64,000 nt of DNA from Takakia lepidozioides (Eukaryota > Streptophyta > Takakiopsida > Takakiales > Takakiaceae), in assembly GCA_030704615.1 (NCBI GenBank), contig CM060731.1, forward strand, positions 496,001 to 560,000, given 5' to 3'. Every line of letters starts with the position of its first letter. Position 1 is the stretch's first letter. The notes below the pieces were generated by a model that worked only from the letters and a program-made list of their open reading frames with translations, had not been told where the DNA came from and ran no database searches. Positions 60,336 through 64,000 of the stretch are shown here, one piece after another. Made by a program: the position numbers and the translations under genes.

Positions 60336-60693
60336 CTACATGCCAGATATATCAATTACAGGCCGTGTGTGACTATCCTGCGTGCTTTCTTGCTTCATCG
60401 TCCAGTAGATTGGCTTCAGCTGTGGGAGGCGCCATAGCCACAACTCGCAAGGAACTCCGTCCTTGGCAATGCGCATTGCCAAGGGGAATGCCGCTTTCAG
60501 CTCCACAGCCACGCCCCTTCATCTGCAGCATCATGTGACAGACACGAGAAGACAGGGCCTTGGGTCTGGAGTCCACATGCGCGCTCAGCACCAAACAATC
60601 CCTCCCACAGACCGATGTGTGCAGACTGCTCAAGAGCCGATCGCCATCTCCGGAAGCGAGTGAGAGAGAAGCGCAAGATATTTTTTGGTCCAT

Positions 60694-61384
60694 GCACTAG
60701 GAACCCCGGCGCAAGAAACATGAGTTTACAGTGATAAGCTTGGCTGTATGCAGGGTACAATGCAGGGTGTGGGCAGAGGAGTACTGGAGTTGAAGCAGCA
60801 CAATCATATCTCCTTCACATACTTCATCTTTTATTACAGTCTGTATAGATAGTGCTGTGCAGTGACCGGTTGTCATTCACCTTGCAAAGCCTAAGCTCTC
60901 TACTCATTAGAAGCTTTGTGACTACTGCCATGCGGGGAGAGTATCGTTGTGCCTCACCAAAAATGAAACATTGGTTCCATGCAGAGATGGCAATTCTTCG
61001 CTCCATGGATTGTCATGCCAAGCTACAGCTTTCTGACTGACAAGAGCATCCATTCACCATCTTGTGTGTTTGGTTAGTGTAGCAGAAAAACTATTACAAC
61101 TTTAGCAAGCCAAAGACAGATGAACTGCACCACCAAATGTCCAGTGCACATAAGCAGATGCTACTTACTTAATTCCATAATCCCTGTTTGCTACCCAAAC
61201 AGAAAGCAAACTGGCGTGTGGGTATTTACTACTATGAGGGTCTGTCGTTTGATGGTCTGCCACTAACTTACATTTGGGCATGGGGAAAACAGTGAACAGC
61301 CCAGCCCACCCATCATTAGTGACTTGCCAAATTCCTTGCATTCTCTAAGACATTGAACACACATATCACAATATACTACTAAAT
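60694..61384. other. Intergenic between OSB-like fragment and GDSL gene
   Basis: No gene, RNA or repeat is recognised. Confidence 0.4.
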
Positions 61385-61390
61385 TTTATT
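61385..61390 (-). terminator. Polyadenylation signal for the GDSL gene
   Basis: TTTATT on the plus strand is AATAAA on the minus strand, 122 bases past the GDSL stop at 61512. Confidence 0.5.
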
Positions 61391-61511
61391 GCACAGTTTC
61401 AAACACAATAGGGAATACACAGCCTGGAACAAAAAACCGATCTATCCTCAATTCATGAGAATTATACAGATCACAATCCTTTGGCGAAATATTCCCCGTT
61501 CAACTTGCATT

Positions 61512-62649
61512 CTAACATGAAATTGGTGGGGGCTCTAAATATTCTCCTGTCAAAAATAACTTTGCTATGATTTTGTAGAAGGCCTCCGTAAAGTGTACCC
61601 CATCCCATATAATATAGTTGTTGGGATTCCTAGATCTGTATACATCTAAACCCACAACTTTATCTCCGACTGTTGCGTTAATGTTTCCGCACATGGCATC
61701 CAAGTTGAAATTGTATGGATGTCCATACCCACAAGCCGCTTGTAATATATTCTCTTTTGGGAATCCATATTTTTCTGGACTCTTCACAATGTCCACGTTA
61801 ATGTCATAATATCGACCAAAATGAACAGAAATTCCCGGTAGGCGTTGCTGGAGATCTTGAATCATACTTTTCAAGCCTTTTGTTGTAAGCTAAAACAACC
61901 TCATTGAAAGGAATCAAACACCCGTGCTCGTCTCTTGAAACCTCATGACTTCCCCAATTTGAGAGGAAAATAGTGGAGCAACCTTCGGCAGGATTGTTGT
62001 AAATAAAAAAATGTCTAAGCCCCTGCATTATATAAATTTTCCGCATCCACCGATTGAGGGACAATGTTTTTCATTACATCGGTGGGTCCCATGTCTCGGA
62101 GATACTGATATGAGAAATCATTGCCTCCGGCGTGTACACTGTATAATCCATTCACATAAATTTCTGAAGTGGGTATCAATTCTCTTGACAATCTTATTTT
62201 GCATTGGTTTTAAAATCCAAAAATTGTTCAACTTGAAGCTCGAGATGATATGGAACCAAGTAGTCATCGTTTCGTGCAGTAGCTCCAGCATAGGCAAAAT
62301 TAATGCCATGTCGAAAATTGGAATTTGTACGGTTTGTTATATATGCTTGAATTGGAGTGAGGAAAGGAAGTCCAAATGCGTGAGCCACGAAATCAATCAC
62401 AATACGTCCATTCGAAAAGCGACCTGCTGGATGTCCGAAAAATGTTTCTCCGTAAGGTCTATTCAATTGCAACTGTTGGTTTGATGGAAATGCTAGTTGA
62501 TCATTTCCAGTATCAGAGAGCGAATCTCCAAACATGAACACGGCACCCGATGGACAAACTGCTTTGACCGGATTCAAAGCTGAGGCTAAGATCACCAAAA
62601 GCAACAACACGCCTCTCATAACATGAAGCATAGTGTTTGTCATTGCCAC
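61512..62649 (-). pseudogene. GDSL esterase/lipase, three frame breaks
   Basis: The minus strand encodes a plant-type GDSL (SGNH) hydrolase of about 375 residues without introns. It has a signal peptide (a hydrophobic core VLLLLVILASAL after MRG) and block I FMFGDSLSDTGN with the catalytic Ser. It continues with INFAYAGATA (block II), HAGGNDFSY (block III), EKYGFPKENILQAACGYG and block V WDGVHFTEAFY with the catalytic Asp and His. The reading frame breaks at about 62200 (TAA after TNAK, continuing one base over as RLSRELIP), about 62030 (in NAG..RHFFIYN) and about 61870 (YNKRL to MIQDLQQRLPG). All catalytic blocks survive, so the breaks are recent or are sequencing errors. Family members are secreted and act on esters of lipids or cell-wall polymers. 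TATA box TATATAAG at 62980-62973. Confidence 0.75.
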
Positions 62650-62734
62650 CTACCCAAGATTACGCACCTCAAACTTGATGAGTGCAACTAAATACCAAAA
62701 CTATCAATCAACAAGACCACAAAAAAGCTAACAA

Positions 62735-62935
62735 GATCAAAGAGAGAGAGAGAGTTACTACAACTAATGAGCAACTACAAAGGCCGTGAGGAAGTGAACA
62801 AGACCTAGAAGAGAGAGAGAGACTTACTAAAAGTATTGAGCAACAAAGAACATAAGGAAGTGAGCAAGATTTAGAAGAGAGAGAGCTACCACAACTATAT
62901 TTGAGCAATAGAGACCAAGAGGAAGGGAGGAAGGT
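62735..62935. repeat. Three tandem units in the GDSL leader
   Basis: Units of about 60-75 bases read GAGAGAGAG, TTACTA or CTACCA, then GAGCAA, and AGGAAGTGA(A/G)CAAGA, followed by TAGAAGAGAGAG. They start near 62740, 62808 and 62870 and lie between the TATA box and the GDSL start codon, so they probably fall in the 5' untranslated region. Confidence 0.55.
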
Positions 62936-62972
62936 CGAAGATGAAGTGTGAAATATGATAGAAAACTGCACT

Positions 62973-62980
62973 CTTATATA
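62973..62980 (-). promoter_or_regulatory. TATA box of the GDSL gene
   Basis: TATATAAG on the minus strand, in the context GTGTATATAAGAGTGCAG, about 325 bases upstream of the ATG at 62649. Confidence 0.5.
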
Positions 62981-62983
62981 CAC

Positions 62984-64000
62984 TTTGTCTCAAGTGCTTT
63001 TTTCTTCTCTTTTGCATGCCAATTTAGTTTTTCTTAAAAGTACGATAAAACTGGCACCGTTTGTCCTATCAATAGAATTTGATCTTTCATAAAAGAAGCA
63101 AAAGTTCAACTTTCTTTTGAGCATTCAAAGAGGAAAAGAAGCAATTCTTAGTTAGCCTTCACAAAATGGTAGCTTTTAGGCTCCGTCTATCACTATTGCA
63201 CATCGTGTGGTCGTGGATTGAGATGGGGTTCCAGTTTTATTCTAGCTATCGATTTAGAAGATGTGACTCTCCGACTTGGCCAACTGTTTTGAGGCCATCT
63301 GTTCTCGACCCTCTTGGGTGAGATTTGTATTTTCTTTTTGCCAGACGAAAAGGGCTGTGTGAACAGTTGAACATTTCCAAAGGTTTTTGCATTCTGGTCG
63401 GCGGCCGCTATTTTATTGAGTACAACTCATTGTACGCGACAATGTAAAAGAGAGAGAGAGAGTCATTGTGAGCGTTGGCTCTGACATATCCTGTAAGGAC
63501 TAATCCTCGGTATCACCCAAGGTTGGTAGTGGAGTGAGGATGTGGGATAAAATTGTTGATTTGCCTAAGCGGAGTCGATCCATTTGATGACATGGAGTTA
63601 GGAGTGTTGCTCCACATGTTCGTTAAAATTAGAATTTGTTGGTTAGTTTCACTTTGAGCTTTCAAATCAAGATACGTTCACCTCCACATTTCAGTGGCAT
63701 TAGTTTTAAGATCCGAGACGAAGTTAGATAAATTAGAGATCAATGGATGCATTTGTTTGTATATAAAAACCAAAACGGACAGACCACATAGTGGAAATGA
63801 AGATTGAAGAACCTCAATTCTGAGTAGTTGAAACTTCAGTAGCAAGTATCCTAATCTTCTTTTGAATGCTTGCTGGATATGCCGACCATTAAAACGAAGC
63901 CAATATCTGGCGAGGAGTGGGCGTTATCACTACTTTACCGCCTGCTTCTGCTGTTGTAACATATAGGTATTCACATTACAACCTCCATTGCCACAACGTT
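62984..64000. other. Non-coding end of the window
   Basis: No gene is recognised. A GA-rich run lies near 63450-63462. Confidence 0.4.

Overview
The window reads as nuclear DNA of a land plant, most likely a non-seed lineage (moss, lycophyte or fern grade; the sequence does not settle which). The evidence is GT-AG introns, a four-domain CRM splicing factor with a plastid-type N-terminus, an intronless PLS-DYW pentatricopeptide gene, a plant-type GDSL esterase, a plant pectate-lyase-like gene and degenerate TTTAGGG-type tracts. All calls come from reading the sequence; no database search was run.

Layout. 1-2.0 kb is non-coding with one copy of a dispersed repeat. 2.0-3.7 kb (-) is a four-exon pectate-lyase-like gene that seems to lack its N-terminus. 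5.1-6.1 kb is the left end of a pogo-like DNA transposon with a broken helix-turn-helix transposase. 6.5-7.9 kb is a degenerate telomere-like tandem array. 9.0-12.2 kb (-) is a decayed gene of the family with a GHTHEDID-type motif (DUF7869 as I recall it). 13.6-21.2 kb (+) carries decayed genes: a protein resembling a permuted (beta-class) DNA methyltransferase, an acidic segment, and an FCP1/NIF-like HAD phosphatase. A short palindrome (arms CCTCCACTG / CAGTGGAGG) recurs in this block, at least three times inside inferred introns and on both gene strands. An inverted copy of the pogo-like end lies at 22.0 kb, so the block is bounded by inverted ends about 16.9 kb apart.

22-28.7 kb holds repeats and one intact intronless gene, a peroxisomal enoyl-CoA delta-isomerase ending in AKL. 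28.7-36.0 kb (-) is a 13-exon CFM2-like group II intron splicing factor (1251 aa model). It is divergent from a 30-exon SMC5 gene (36.9-51.8 kb, +, 1063 aa model). The roughly 860 bp between them contains a tRNA-derived SINE. The SMC5 introns are loaded with dispersed repeats, a hAT-like MITE and two LINE 3' ends.

52-56 kb is repeat-rich. 56.1-59.4 kb (-) is the PPR-DYW gene, whose N-terminus carries half of an OSB-type PDF motif; the other half lies about 0.9 kb upstream on the same strand. 61.5-62.6 kb (-) is a GDSL esterase with all catalytic blocks but three frame breaks. The rest to 64 kb is non-coding.

The intact genes are housekeeping or organellar in function (organelle RNA processing by CFM2 and PPR, SMC5/6 genome maintenance, peroxisomal beta-oxidation, cell-wall and lipid hydrolysis). 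They do not form one pathway. The most unusual part is the 5.1-22.0 kb block.
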